From assembly GCF_018618755.1 (NCBI RefSeq), contig NZ_JACSMR010000012.1, forward strand, positions 1 through 64,000: a DNA stretch of 64,000 nt, in the 5' to 3' direction. Shown here piece by piece: positions 24,721-33,005 of this stretch (positions within the stretch are counted from its first letter, which is position 1; each line of letters begins with the position of its first letter). The translations under genes were made by a program, and so were the position numbers. The stretch is from Exiguobacterium sp. s193 (GTDB lineage Bacteria; Bacillota; Bacilli; Exiguobacteriales; Exiguobacteriaceae). A model generated the notes under the pieces. That model was not told where the DNA came from. It saw only the letters and a program-made list of their open reading frames with translations, and searched no databases.

Positions 24721-25206
24721 ATGTCAGTAACTACCTGCCATCGCGCGTTTGGCGTCTATGGCTTACTCGTAAAAGACCATCAATTATTAGTCATCAACAA
24801 AAATGGCGGTCCGTACATTAATCGCTATGATCTCCCGGGAGGTAGCCTCGAAGCGGGCGAAGTGTTAGCCGATGCGATGCGTCGCGAGTTCCGCGAGGAG
24901 ACGGGGCTCGAAATCGAAATCCTCCAAAACATCGGCGTGATTGACTTTAAACTCCCGTGGCTTTGGCGAAGTTTCACCGACGTCCACCACATCGCCGTCT
25001 ACTACACCGTCAAGGCAATCGGCGGTGCCATTACTGTTCCGGAGCAATTCGACGGACAGGATTCTCTCGGGGCTGTCTGGGTCTCGGAACAGGACGTGAC
25101 GCCTGACAATGCATCACCGCTCGTTCTCAAAGCCTTCGACTGGATCCGGTCGGCGCAGTTAGGGATTGAGGCAGAAACATATGATGCCTGGACTGTTTTG
25201 AAGTAA
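24721..25206 (+). CDS. Nudix hydrolase
   Basis: A 161-residue Nudix protein. The Nudix box is GGSLEAGEVLADAMRREF followed by REETGL, with all catalytic acidic residues present. The N-terminal GVYGLLVKDHQLLVINK strand pattern is typical. AAAAAGGAG precedes the ATG. It converges with the gene ending at 25211, leaving only four bases between stops. Substrate unknown. Confidence 0.92.
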   Translation: MSVTTCHRAFGVYGLLVKDHQLLVINKNGGPYINRYDLPGGSLEAGEVLADAMRREFREETGLEIEILQNIGVIDFKLPWLWRSFTDVHHIAVYYTVKAIGGAITVPEQFDGQDSLGAVWVSEQDVTPDNASPLVLKAFDWIRSAQLGIEAETYDAWTVLK

Positions 25207-25210
25207 TGTT

Positions 25211-25858
25211 TTAAAACACTGCTTGCAATTCCTCCCCACCTTCAAATACCTCACCCTCTTCATCCACATATTCGACTTGAATTTTGCCATGAGAGAGGTA
25301 GTTGTTTGACTGTAGTGTTGTACTCAAGTTGTTTAAACGCTTTTTGTCAGGGGTTTGTTGCTTTCGGTGAAGGGTGATACTGATTGTCGGTGGAAGTTTC
25401 GTATCACGATAATCCACCTCGGCACCCGGCTGAAGATTTAACGCCATCACGCTTTCTTCATCAAAATGGACAAGATAATCAGCATCGTTCCCGAACACCT
25501 CTCCAACTGACGGCTGGATGACCGCAACCACATCTGCTGTCCACTGTTCTACGTAATAGGTATCCACAACTTTGTTTGTCGACTGATCGAGATAGACTAA
25601 AAACTCAATGCCTGTTTTGCGATCGATGACTTGAGCCGCGTAATCAAATGCTACATGATTCCCCATGTTGTCAAAGTAGACATCTACAACTTCGGCCTCT
25701 TTATAATGTTGTTCTAGATAAGCTTCTGCTTGGCGTTTGACGATTTTTTCTTGCTCCTCGTCCGGCTGCATCGACCGGATGAAGAAAACTCCGAGTAATA
25801 TAGTAGTTATAAGAATTAATCCAACACCGAATAACATCCCTTTTACGAATCGACTCAT
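25211..25858 (-). CDS. YfjL-like membrane-anchored protein
   Basis: A 215-residue protein with one N-terminal TM helix (residues about 5-27, GMLFGVGLILITTILLGVFF) and an outside domain. The first part (EEQEKIVKRQAEAYLEQHYKEAEVVDVYFDNMGNHVAFDYAA) follows the pattern of YfjL-like proteins and resembles the shorter protein at 9552-9875. The C-terminal half (residues about 110-215) appears to be an additional small alpha/beta domain. Ribosome binding site CAGGAGG. Function unknown. Confidence 0.7.
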   Translation of the reverse strand: MSRFVKGMLFGVGLILITTILLGVFFIRSMQPDEEQEKIVKRQAEAYLEQHYKEAEVVDVYFDNMGNHVAFDYAAQVIDRKTGIEFLVYLDQSTNKVVDTYYVEQWTADVVAVIQPSVGEVFGNDADYLVHFDEESVMALNLQPGAEVDYRDTKLPPTISITLHRKQQTPDKKRLNNLSTTLQSNNYLSHGKIQVEYVDEEGEVFEGGEELQAVF

Positions 25859-25948
25859 CTGTGTCCTCCTGTAGTGAGCGTCATATCCATACGAAGCAAA
25901 GTTTAACGTGATGCTAATTAATATATGAAGAAAGTGTAGGTGGAATCC

Positions 25949-26245
25949 ATGAGATACAAAATCCAGTTCTTATTGGTCAGTTTCCTGACGTCATTCGTTT
26001 AATGCGCCTGTTCGGCAAACGACGCCTACGTCATCGTCGACATACAAGGAGACCAGATCTCTTTAGGACCGGACGACCAGGACCCGGACGCTTCCTATGC
26101 GTTGACGGAAGTCACGGTTGACCGAAATACACGGATTGATGGCAAGCGGGACAACAGATCCGCTTTAAAGAAACATGACGTCATCCAGTTCGAATTCAGG
26201 AAAAATCAGGAGCCGGTTGTCGAAACGATTGAGCACGTCAATTAA
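25949..26245 (+). pseudogene. Lipoprotein gene (DUF3221-like) interrupted by TAA in the signal peptide
   Basis: A 98-codon frame runs from ATG 25949 to TAA 26243-26245 but carries an in-frame TAA at 26000-26002, directly before the lipobox cysteine region (LTSFV-stop-CACS). Upstream is GTAGGTGG as ribosome binding site. The remaining frame encodes an OB-fold-like domain (AYVIVDIQGDQISLGP ... VTVDRNTRIDG ... HDVIQFEF) resembling small DUF3221 lipoproteins. One base change (for example TAA from GGA, TCA or TTA) would restore export and lipidation. No alternative start with a ribosome binding site is visible downstream. Confidence 0.75.
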
Positions 26246-26267
26246 CGATAGAAAGAAGGTAATTTTC

Positions 26268-27134
26268 ATGGATATCAAAGGAAAACGGATTCTCGTCACC
26301 GGGATCAGCGGGACACTTGGTCCACGGGTCGCCCGCCGTTTTATAGAAGAAGCAACCGAAGTCCGCGGACTCGTCCGGAGCGAAGCGCAAGCCGATTATT
26401 GCAAACAGCTCGGGATTACGCCCGCGTTCGGTGACTTGACGGACGCCGCAGCGCTTGAAACAGCGATGCAGGACATCGACATCGTCGTCCACTGTGCCGC
26501 TTATCTCGGGGACGACATCAAACTTGCCGTAGCAGCGAACGTCACCGGAGTCGAACACCTCGCGGCTGCCGCGCTTGACGCGCACGCCTTGTTCCTCCAC
26601 ATCTCGACGACTTCCGTTTACGGCGAACCGGCGGGCGGTCTCATAACGGAAGCGACGCCACTGAGCGACGATCACGCGGCACCGTACATCTTGACGAAGG
26701 TACGGTCCGAACGGATTTTACAGCAGTATGCGGCTGACGGGCTTGACGTCATCATCCTCCGTCCCGGTGCAATCTGTGCCGAAGAAAACTCTTACTGGGG
26801 CGACCGGCAAGTCAAACGGATGCAGGAAACAAAAGTCGTCACATGGGTCCATCCGGATGATGTCGTCAACTGGGTGCACGCCGATAATCTGGCGGAGATG
26901 GTTCACCTTGCCGTCCGGCGCGCAACACCGGGAGATATCTTTCATGCAGTCGACGCCAACATCCCGGAGACCGAATTTCGGATGCAACTGATTAAAGCGT
27001 CCGGTAAACCCTATCAGGTGCCGGACCGACCGGTCGAACGTCCCCTCTATACAACGGATAAAATCAAGACGCTCGGCTACACACCTGTCCGCTCGTTCCA
27101 GGACACGATGCAACGATTGATTGAGTCGTTTTAA
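26268..27134 (+). CDS. NAD-dependent epimerase/dehydratase (extended SDR)
   Basis: A 288-residue extended short-chain dehydrogenase. The Rossmann motif is TGISGTLGPRVARRF (residues about 11-25), the DLTDAAAL acidic segment follows, and the active-site motif is YILTK (YxxxK) after ISTTSVYGE. It resembles NAD(P)-dependent sugar or steroid-type epimerases of unknown substrate. ATG 26268 has AGAAGG upstream; a longer in-frame extension would run into the pseudogene. Single gene. Confidence 0.88.
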   Translation: MDIKGKRILVTGISGTLGPRVARRFIEEATEVRGLVRSEAQADYCKQLGITPAFGDLTDAAALETAMQDIDIVVHCAAYLGDDIKLAVAANVTGVEHLAAAALDAHALFLHISTTSVYGEPAGGLITEATPLSDDHAAPYILTKVRSERILQQYAADGLDVIILRPGAICAEENSYWGDRQVKRMQETKVVTWVHPDDVVNWVHADNLAEMVHLAVRRATPGDIFHAVDANIPETEFRMQLIKASGKPYQVPDRPVERPLYTTDKIKTLGYTPVRSFQDTMQRLIESF

Positions 27135-27227
27135 AGGAAAAACAGGATTTAAAAAACCTAACCTTTGATTCTACCGTATAACTGTAAGAAACCAATCATC
27201 GATTCTTAAGAAACGAGGTATCACTTT

Positions 27228-27596
27228 ATGAAACGTATCCTTTCACTTGCCCTCGCTGCCAGTCTCCTCCCGTTAAGCGGCTGTTCCGACGATACGACAC
27301 GTGTTTCGACGACTGATACAATCGCCGCAGAAGCCCGTCAAAACAAAGATGCCGACTTAATCCGAATCAAGGATCGTGTTTACCGGCTATCCGGTGCACC
27401 CGTGACGCTTACACAGGCAGACGTCAAATCGTTTGCGACCGTCACGAAACAAGCGACCGCAGACGAGCCCTTAGCAGAAGGGATGGCGACAGACTGGTCG
27501 GCAGGAACGAAACTGTACCGGGGCGATACGACTGGTGTCCTATATATCTTCGAAAAAAATCAAGCGTACTTGTATGAAGCGATTCCGGAAGGCTGA
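27228..27596 (+). CDS. Small lipoprotein
   Basis: A 122-residue protein with a clear lipoprotein signal peptide (KRILSLALAASLLPLSGC, lipobox LSGC with Cys19). The mature domain contains IRIKDRVYRLSG ... WSAGTKLYRGDTTGVLYIFEKNQAYLYEA, a small beta-rich fold that I do not recognise. It converges with another lipoprotein gene, with four bases between the stop codons. Confidence 0.8.
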   Translation: MKRILSLALAASLLPLSGCSDDTTRVSTTDTIAAEARQNKDADLIRIKDRVYRLSGAPVTLTQADVKSFATVTKQATADEPLAEGMATDWSAGTKLYRGDTTGVLYIFEKNQAYLYEAIPEG

Positions 27597-27600
27597 TTCA

Positions 27601-28035
27601 TTATTCAAGCTCTGCTGCTGTCGCTTCGAGTAACGGATGATCTTCTCCTTCGGCACAATCCGTCAACAGATAGACGTGCGTTTCGTCTATTTGGTCTTTT
27701 TTCAACGCCTGACAGCTTTCCCCGTCCCGGTCGTCCGCCTCGTTCCCGAACTCATCCTGCGACGAGTCGAGTGAATAATGGAACTGTTTTCCGTCATACG
27801 TGACGTCCTGAAAAATCGGGTCACCTTCTATCGTATAGGAAGTGATCCGGATGTCATCTGTTTCCTGTCGCTCGACGCGATTGATAAACTCTTGAAACCG
27901 TTCACCGTTTTCAAGCTCCGTCATGTGCCGGACGATGTCCCCATTCTTAAGTGCTTTTTCACTCGTATAATTTTCGTTTCCGCAGCCGCTGAGCACGAGC
28001 AGACTCCCGGCAAGGCAGAACCAAGATTTTTTCAA
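27601..28035 (-). CDS. DUF4362 family lipoprotein
   Basis: A 144-residue lipoprotein with signal peptide and lipobox LSGC (Cys18). The body starts ALKNGDIVRHMTELENGERFQEFINRV and contains IRITSYTIEGDPIFQDVTYDGKQFHYSLDSSQDEFG, the characteristic DUF4362 pattern (IR-x-x-SYT-x-EGDPI ... YDG). These are small extracytoplasmic proteins of Firmicutes without known function. Ribosome binding site GAGGAAA. Confidence 0.85.
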   Translation of the reverse strand: MKKSWFCLAGSLLVLSGCGNENYTSEKALKNGDIVRHMTELENGERFQEFINRVERQETDDIRITSYTIEGDPIFQDVTYDGKQFHYSLDSSQDEFGNEADDRDGESCQALKKDQIDETHVYLLTDCAEGEDHPLLEATAAELE

Positions 28036-28203
28036 GACGTTTCCTCCTCATTGATTTAGTCATAAATACTTTTATTCGGACCTGTCCGCCCGTTCCCCTG
28101 CTTCTCCTCCTAAAATTTGGGCGACGCCTTAATCATTATTCTTTCTTTTCAGTCAATTTAGACGTACAGTAAAGACAGACTTTTTAAGATAGGATGTGGC
28201 CAG

Positions 28204-28971
28204 ATGTACTTACCGACTTTTCGACTTGATCAAACAACTGCCCTCGTGACCGGAGCCGGACGCGGCATCGGACGAGCACTTGCCATCGGGATGGCAGAAG
28301 CTGGCGCTGACGTCATCCTCGTCGCCCGGACGGAAGCGGATTTACAAGAGACGGCAAGCCGGATTGAAGCACTCGGTCGACAGGCGTTCGTCTTGACGTG
28401 TGACGTGACGGACCGGAAACAAGTCGTCGCGACGGTTGAACAAGCCTATACGCTCGTCGACCGGATTGATACGCTTGTCAACAATGCCGGGATGAACATC
28501 CGCTCGAAAGCGCTTGACGTCACGGAAGACGAATGGGAAACGATTCAACAGACGAACTTGAAGTCGGCCTTCCTGTTTTCGCAGGAAGTCGGACGCCGGA
28601 TGCAGGACACGGGTGGCAACATCATTAACATCGCCTCGGTCGCAGGTCACGTCGCCTTACGGACCGGTGTCGTCTACGCGACGACGAAGGCGGCCTTGAT
28701 TCAGATGACAAAAGTCCTTGCCCTCGAATGGGGTCCGAAAAATATCCGCGTCAATGCGATTGGTCCGTGGTATTTCAAGACGCCGCTGACGGAACCGTTA
28801 CTGGCCGATCCGGCGTACTTAAAGGACATCGTCGACGTGACACCGCTCGGACGGGTCGGTGAACTGACGGAACTCGTCGGTCCGACCGTCTTCCTTGCGT
28901 CGGACGCCGGATCATACATCACCGGTCAGACATTGTTCGTCGACGGCGGGATGACGATTAAAGGGTTTTAA
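28204..28971 (+). CDS. SDR oxidoreductase (gluconate 5-dehydrogenase-like)
   Basis: A 255-residue classical SDR. Cofactor motif TGAGRGIGRALA (residues about 16-27), NNAG at about 97-100, catalytic Ser in IASVAGH, and YATTK as YxxxK. It ends with the usual GQTLFVDGGMTIKGF. The VARTEADL segment suggests NADP(H) preference. Similar enzymes reduce keto-sugars (gluconate 5-dehydrogenase, KduD), but no sugar-acid genes are nearby, so the substrate is open. Confidence 0.9.
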   Translation: MYLPTFRLDQTTALVTGAGRGIGRALAIGMAEAGADVILVARTEADLQETASRIEALGRQAFVLTCDVTDRKQVVATVEQAYTLVDRIDTLVNNAGMNIRSKALDVTEDEWETIQQTNLKSAFLFSQEVGRRMQDTGGNIINIASVAGHVALRTGVVYATTKAALIQMTKVLALEWGPKNIRVNAIGPWYFKTPLTEPLLADPAYLKDIVDVTPLGRVGELTELVGPTVFLASDAGSYITGQTLFVDGGMTIKGF

Positions 28972-28983
28972 GCACAACGAAGC

Positions 28984-29020
28984 AACAGGGACTTCCGAGC
29001 GTCATGGAGAGTCCCTGTTT
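28984..29020 (+). terminator. Intrinsic terminator
   Basis: AACAGGGACTtCC pairs with GGaGAGTCCCTGTT, 13 bases after the SDR stop codon. Confidence 0.75.
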
Positions 29021-29050
29021 GATGTATTACATATTCGATTGGAGGACTTC

Positions 29051-29908
29051 ATGACAGCATGGATTGGAAAAATCGCAGTCGTCACCGGTGCGTCACGCGG
29101 CGCCGGACGCGGGATTGCTTACGAACTCGGACAAGCTGGGGCAACGGTTTATGTGACCGGGCGCAGTACACAGAACGGGACGACCGACAATCGTCCGGAA
29201 ACGATTGAAGAGACGGCCGCCGGTGTCACGGCTCGTGGTGGTATTGGCATTCCGGTCCGCTGCGACCATACGGATCCGGACGACATTACCCGTTTGTTCC
29301 AACAGATTCAAACGCGACACGGACGAATTGATTTGCTCGTCAACAGTGTGTTCGGCGGTTCGGAAGCCTCGCTTCCTTCCGGACAGGGCAAGCGGTTTTG
29401 GGAACGACCGCCGGAGCACTGGGACGCGATGATGGTCGCCGGACCGAAAGCCTATCTGCTGACGACGCGAGCCGCTGTTCCGTTGCTTCAGCAAAGTCCG
29501 GCAGCATTGATCGTCAATTTGACGTCGTTCAGCCCGAATCAAGCCGCCGGCAACCTGTATTATGATTTGGCGATGCAGTCGATCAACCGGATGACGTGTG
29601 TCATGGGGCAGGAACTTCGGGAGAGTCACATCACTGTTATTGCGCTGTGTCCCGGTTTCATGCGGACGGAACGGGTCGTGGACGCAGGATTCAGCAGTGA
29701 TGCGACCGAAACCACCGCGTACGTCGGCCGGGCTGTCGTCGCCCTTTTGAATGATTCGACCGTAATGCATCGGACCGGGCAAGCCTTATTCGTCTCGGAT
29801 CTCGCACGCGACTACGGCTTCACGGATCAGGACGGAACGCAACCGGCATCGTTTCAGCTCTCAGATGAACATTCCACATCTGCACCAACTGTCCGCAGAA
29901 AGGACTAA
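29051..29908 (+). CDS. SDR oxidoreductase with extended C-terminus
   Basis: A 285-residue SDR. Cofactor motif TGASRGAGRGIAYEL (residues about 13-27). The usual NNAG is replaced by NSVFGG, and the catalytic Ser/Tyr region reads NLTSFSPNQAAGNLYYDLAMQ. At the YxxxK position YDLAMQ lacks the lysine, a departure from classical SDRs. This group (DHRS1-like) often shows ASKxA instead, so activity is uncertain. ATG 29051 has GGAGG upstream. It precedes the kinase-like gene by six bases, so they are co-transcribed. Confidence 0.82.
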   Translation: MTAWIGKIAVVTGASRGAGRGIAYELGQAGATVYVTGRSTQNGTTDNRPETIEETAAGVTARGGIGIPVRCDHTDPDDITRLFQQIQTRHGRIDLLVNSVFGGSEASLPSGQGKRFWERPPEHWDAMMVAGPKAYLLTTRAAVPLLQQSPAALIVNLTSFSPNQAAGNLYYDLAMQSINRMTCVMGQELRESHITVIALCPGFMRTERVVDAGFSSDATETTAYVGRAVVALLNDSTVMHRTGQALFVSDLARDYGFTDQDGTQPASFQLSDEHSTSAPTVRRKD

Positions 29909-29914
29909 GCATGT

Positions 29915-30961
29915 ATGTATCCAAAAAACGATTACCCCTTGATCGAACAGGCAGTCAACAGTTTCGGTCTCGTTTTTCACTCGTTGAAAGTCGCTCCTAA
30001 CTCATTAACGACACATGGCAAACATGACGATAAACACTACAAAATATCGATTGACGGACTTTTCTATTCGATTCGCCTGTTACCGGAAAAGCGTTATGCC
30101 GAATCTACCCTGTCCCGATCCACACCGGATCTACTTACGGAACAGTTGCGGTATACCGATTATCTGCGGGCACATGATATTCCGTTCATGAAACGCGTGC
30201 AACCGATACATGAGGAGCTTTTCACGACAATCCAGGATTCAACCGGACAAAAGTGGACATGTTGTCTGTTTCACTGGATGGACGGACACCATGTGACAGC
30301 CAATACGATGCATTCCGCTGCTCAAATTGGAACATTAGCCCGTCAAGTGCATGATTTGTCACGCAACTATCAGGCGTTTCACTTTCCTTACGTCGACCAT
30401 ACGATAGCCTATCAGCGTTGGTTCCATGATTTGCAAGAGCTTTCGTTTTCATCGATGCAGGAATCGGTCCAGGATTCGTTTCAGGAGTATCTGAGTCTTG
30501 CGCACCAATATATTGACGTTACGAAACATAGAAACCATTTTTCTACTCAACCGGTCATCTCGACCGACTTGAATTCGCTTAACGTCTTATGGAATCCGAA
30601 TCAACAAATCGTCGGAATTGTCGACCATGAACATATCGGCGCAACGGACCGCGTGCAAGATTTGGCCTGGCTGATCAAATGGTATGCCCGGACGGAGAGT
30701 ATCGAATCGCATGATGTATCTGGTCGTCTCGCTAAATCATTACTGGCCCACTACAACTCTCCAACCATGCTCGTGCCGAAAGATGATCCGCGACTGGCTT
30801 CGTTGCTGTGGCTCTCGGGCTGCTTCAATCTGCATTTCGTTGAACGGACGAAACAATTGTTACAGGAAACCGAGCAACATCCGGTACAGGATAATCCGCT
30901 TCAGCTTCACTTGGAGACATATCGTCTTCGGGGTGAGCGACTGACCGGTCTGGTAAGCTAA
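29915..30961 (+). CDS. APH-type phosphotransferase / kinase-like protein
   Basis: A 348-residue protein of the aminoglycoside-phosphotransferase/homoserine-kinase fold. Recognisable parts are the N-lobe (LFYSIRLLPEKRYAES), hinge (CCLFHWMDGH), catalytic loop TDLNSLNVLWN and metal-binding IVDHEHIG. In the catalytic loop the usual HGDLxxxN is changed to STDLNSLN, so the histidine is replaced while the catalytic Asp and Asn stay. Substrate unknown; related proteins (CotS/YtmP types) phosphorylate small metabolites. Downstream is a terminator that starts the duplicated-terminator region. Confidence 0.78.
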   Translation: MYPKNDYPLIEQAVNSFGLVFHSLKVAPNSLTTHGKHDDKHYKISIDGLFYSIRLLPEKRYAESTLSRSTPDLLTEQLRYTDYLRAHDIPFMKRVQPIHEELFTTIQDSTGQKWTCCLFHWMDGHHVTANTMHSAAQIGTLARQVHDLSRNYQAFHFPYVDHTIAYQRWFHDLQELSFSSMQESVQDSFQEYLSLAHQYIDVTKHRNHFSTQPVISTDLNSLNVLWNPNQQIVGIVDHEHIGATDRVQDLAWLIKWYARTESIESHDVSGRLAKSLLAHYNSPTMLVPKDDPRLASLLWLSGCFNLHFVERTKQLLQETEQHPVQDNPLQLHLETYRLRGERLTGLVS

Positions 30962-30964
30962 AAA

Positions 30965-30992
30965 AAGAAACAAGTCACAGGACTTGTTTCTT
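30965..30992 (+). terminator. Intrinsic terminator, copy 1 of a duplicated pair
   Basis: AAGAAACAAGTC pairs perfectly with GACTTGTTTCTT around ACAG, three bases after the kinase-like stop. A nearly identical 28-base hairpin recurs 348 bases later at 31313-31340. Confidence 0.85.
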
Positions 30993-31340
30993 AATGTAAA
31001 CAAACTTTTAATATGCGATATCGAAAGGCGATCTGTTCGCACTTCTCTGTCTCGCCTCGTCTTTAAAGCGATTCAAGACAGATTGCGCTCTAAACCGCCT
31101 GCATGCCTGGATTTCCTTCATGGCATGCCCTAAAAAGCGTCACGTTTCGTTGACTCCTGCGGGAAAAAGTGCGTGTTTAGCGCACTTTTCAGAGGCAGGC
31201 AAGACCCTGCTCGTTGTCCGTTAGGATCAAGGAGCAACGGCTTGCGCCTCGCCCGAGGAAAGCAACGAAAACAGACGCTTGATCTCCCAGGTAGCACGTT
31301 GCCTACAGTCTGAAGAAACAAGTCGCGGGACTCGTTTCTT
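30993..31340. repeat. Structured intergenic repeat bracketed by duplicated terminator (site A)
   Basis: Non-coding. The first 100 bases (to about 31100) match the 258-bp repeat units at 33006-33521 after the same kind of hairpin: TGTAaACAAAC, TTTAA, then CTGTCTCGCCTCGTCTT-AAAGCG and ATTCAAGAC. Hairpins TCTGTCT/AGACAGA and GCATGCC/GGCATGC (31101-31128) follow. The central part (31145-31270) is a separate folded element. The interval closes with the second terminator copy at 31313-31340 (AAGAAACAAGTCGCGGGACTCGTTTCTT). The whole looks like an insertion or expansion that duplicated the terminator. Confidence 0.7.
31145..31270. repeat. Folded element similar to a repetitive intergenic sequence of Bacillaceae
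   Basis: The outer stem TTTCGTTG (31145-31152) pairs with CAACGAAA (31263-31270). Inside are ACTCCTGCGGG opposite GCCCGAGGAAAG, a perfect hairpin AAAAGTGCG/CGCACTTTT (31165-31189) and GTTG-TCC/GGA-GCAAC. The string TTGACTCCTGCGGGAA ... GAGGAAAGCAACGAAA recalls an abundant intergenic repeat I know from Bacillaceae genomes. The identity is from memory and would need a search. Confidence 0.5.
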
Positions 31341-31470
31341 TACAACACACGGCGCGGGCTGACAATATCGGATTTTTTTAAGCGGTATTCCGCAATCGGC
31401 TTAAAGTCAATGTTCAATGTCTTCTCACGAAATCTGACTCGAATCAATCCATTATTAAAAATCGTAGTTT
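31340..31470 (-). pseudogene. Possible C-terminal gene remnant without start codon
   Basis: A frame of about 45 codons on the minus strand (PGKTTIFNNGLIRVRF ... KPIAEYRLKKSDIVSPRRVL, then TAA) has a TGA upstream and no ATG or ribosome binding site. Its stop lies inside the second terminator copy. The composition looks protein-like rather than random, so it may be the end of a lost gene. Weak evidence. Confidence 0.25.
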
Positions 31471-31510
31471 TCCCAGGTCATTCCATTCCGTTATGTCCCC
31501 CCTCCAAAGC

Positions 31511-31533
31511 GGAAGTACACAAATGTACTTTCC
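31511..31533. promoter_or_regulatory. Palindrome upstream of gabD
   Basis: GGAAGTACA-CAAA-TGTACTTTCC is a 9-bp inverted repeat (one bulge) lying 47 bases before the gabD start at 31580. It is not followed by a T-run, so an operator is more likely than a terminator. The rest of 31341-31579 shows nothing else that I can assign. Confidence 0.4.
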
Positions 31534-31579
31534 GGGTGTTTAATTAGGGACGTAATGAAAACACACGGAGGTGCAACAC

Positions 31580-32995
31580 ATGATTGAAAAAAATGTAGTG
31601 AACGGACAATGGTATGAAACAGAACAAACGATTCCGGTCTTTAACCCGGCAACAAAAGAATTACTCGGGCATGTCCCAAGCAGTTCGGCAGATGACGCTC
31701 TACGGGCGGTCGACGCGGCGAGCGATGCCTTCGTCACCTGGTCAAGCTTAACGGCGGATGCGCGTGCCGATAAAATCGACGCCTGGTACCGCCTGATCAA
31801 TGATCACCGCGACGAAGTAGCTGACATCATGACACGCGAACAAGGGAAACCGTTTGTCGAAGCACTCGGTGAAGTCGATTACGGCAATCAATATGTCCGC
31901 TGGTATGCAGAAGAAGCACGCCGGATATACGGGGAAACAATTCCGGCATCGGTTCCGGGTAAACGCCTGTTCGTCGAAAAAGAACCGGTCGGCGTCGTCG
32001 CCGCGATCACGCCGTGGAACTTCCCCGCTGCGATGATCACACGAAAACTCGCCCCAGCTCTTGCAGCCGGTTGTACGGTCGTCTTAAAACCGTCGGAAGA
32101 AACACCTTTCACAGCCCTTCGCCTCGTCGAACTTGCTGAAGAAGCAGGCATTCCGAATGGTGTCATCAACGTCTTGACAGGTGACGCCGCAACAATCAGC
32201 GGTGTCTGGCAAGCAGAACGCCGTGTTCGCAAAATCACGTTCACAGGCTCTACTGCCGTCGGTAAATTGATCATGCGTCAAGCAGCCGATACGATGAAAA
32301 AACTATCACTCGAACTCGGGGGTCATGCACCGTTCATCGTCACGGAAAATGCGGACATCGATAAAGCCGTGACACAAGCAATCCGCTCGAAATTCCGCAA
32401 CGGCGGCCAGGCCTGCGTCGCAACGAACCGCTTTTACGTCCAAGCCTCTGTGCTCGACGCGTTCACAGAGAAGTTCGTCGCGGAAGTGAACAAACTAAAA
32501 GTCGGGAACGGTCTTGACGCCGATTCAACGATCGGACCCTTGATTAACGCGAAAGCCGTCGAGAAAGTCAAAGCACACATCGACGACGCGGTTGCGAAAG
32601 GCGCAACGATCTTAACAGGCGGTACGATCGATGACTCGGTCGGTTACTTCGTTACACCGACAGTCCTCGCGAATGTCACGGAAGACATGATTTGTATGCA
32701 GGAAGAAACGTTTGGTCCGCTCGCACCGATCTCGGTCTTCGAGACACTTGACGAAGTCATCGAACGGGCGAACAATACACCATACGGTCTTGCCGCATAT
32801 GCGTTTTCTGAACGAATCGATGAAGCGCTCCTACTCGGTAAAAAACTCGAGTACGGCATCGTCGGCTTAAATGACGGCGCACCGTCTGCTGCACAAGCAC
32901 CATTCGGCGGCTACAAAGAGAGTGGACTCGGCCGTGAAGGCGGTGTCTACGGCATCGAGGATTACCTCGAAGTCAAATATTTGTCACTCGGATAA
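31580..32995 (+). CDS. gabD: NAD(P)-dependent succinate-semialdehyde dehydrogenase
   Basis: A 471-residue aldehyde dehydrogenase. It has ITPWNFPAAMITRKLAPALAAGCTVVLKPSE (cofactor site), FTGSTAVGK, the catalytic Glu in LELGGHAPFIV, the catalytic Cys in NGGQACVATNRFYV, and EETFGPLAPI. The GGQACVATNR signature is that of the GabD/SSADH group, which oxidises succinic semialdehyde to succinate in the GABA shunt. ATG 31580 has GGAGGTG upstream. No GABA aminotransferase gene is adjacent. The specificity is inferred from signature. Confidence 0.88.
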   Translation: MIEKNVVNGQWYETEQTIPVFNPATKELLGHVPSSSADDALRAVDAASDAFVTWSSLTADARADKIDAWYRLINDHRDEVADIMTREQGKPFVEALGEVDYGNQYVRWYAEEARRIYGETIPASVPGKRLFVEKEPVGVVAAITPWNFPAAMITRKLAPALAAGCTVVLKPSEETPFTALRLVELAEEAGIPNGVINVLTGDAATISGVWQAERRVRKITFTGSTAVGKLIMRQAADTMKKLSLELGGHAPFIVTENADIDKAVTQAIRSKFRNGGQACVATNRFYVQASVLDAFTEKFVAEVNKLKVGNGLDADSTIGPLINAKAVEKVKAHIDDAVAKGATILTGGTIDDSVGYFVTPTVLANVTEDMICMQEETFGPLAPISVFETLDEVIERANNTPYGLAAYAFSERIDEALLLGKKLEYGIVGLNDGAPSAAQAPFGGYKESGLGREGGVYGIEDYLEVKYLSLG

Positions 32996-33005
32996 ACCCA
33001 AAAAT

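Noticed and set aside
29093-29782. 229-codon antisense frame in the SDR gene
   Set aside because: The sense strand encodes a clear SDR; the antisense product is Arg/His-rich without family features.
31000-31579. tRNA, rRNA or known riboswitch in the gene-free region
   Set aside because: No cloverleaf, no conserved rRNA strings and no riboswitch core that I know; structure is better explained by the repeat elements.
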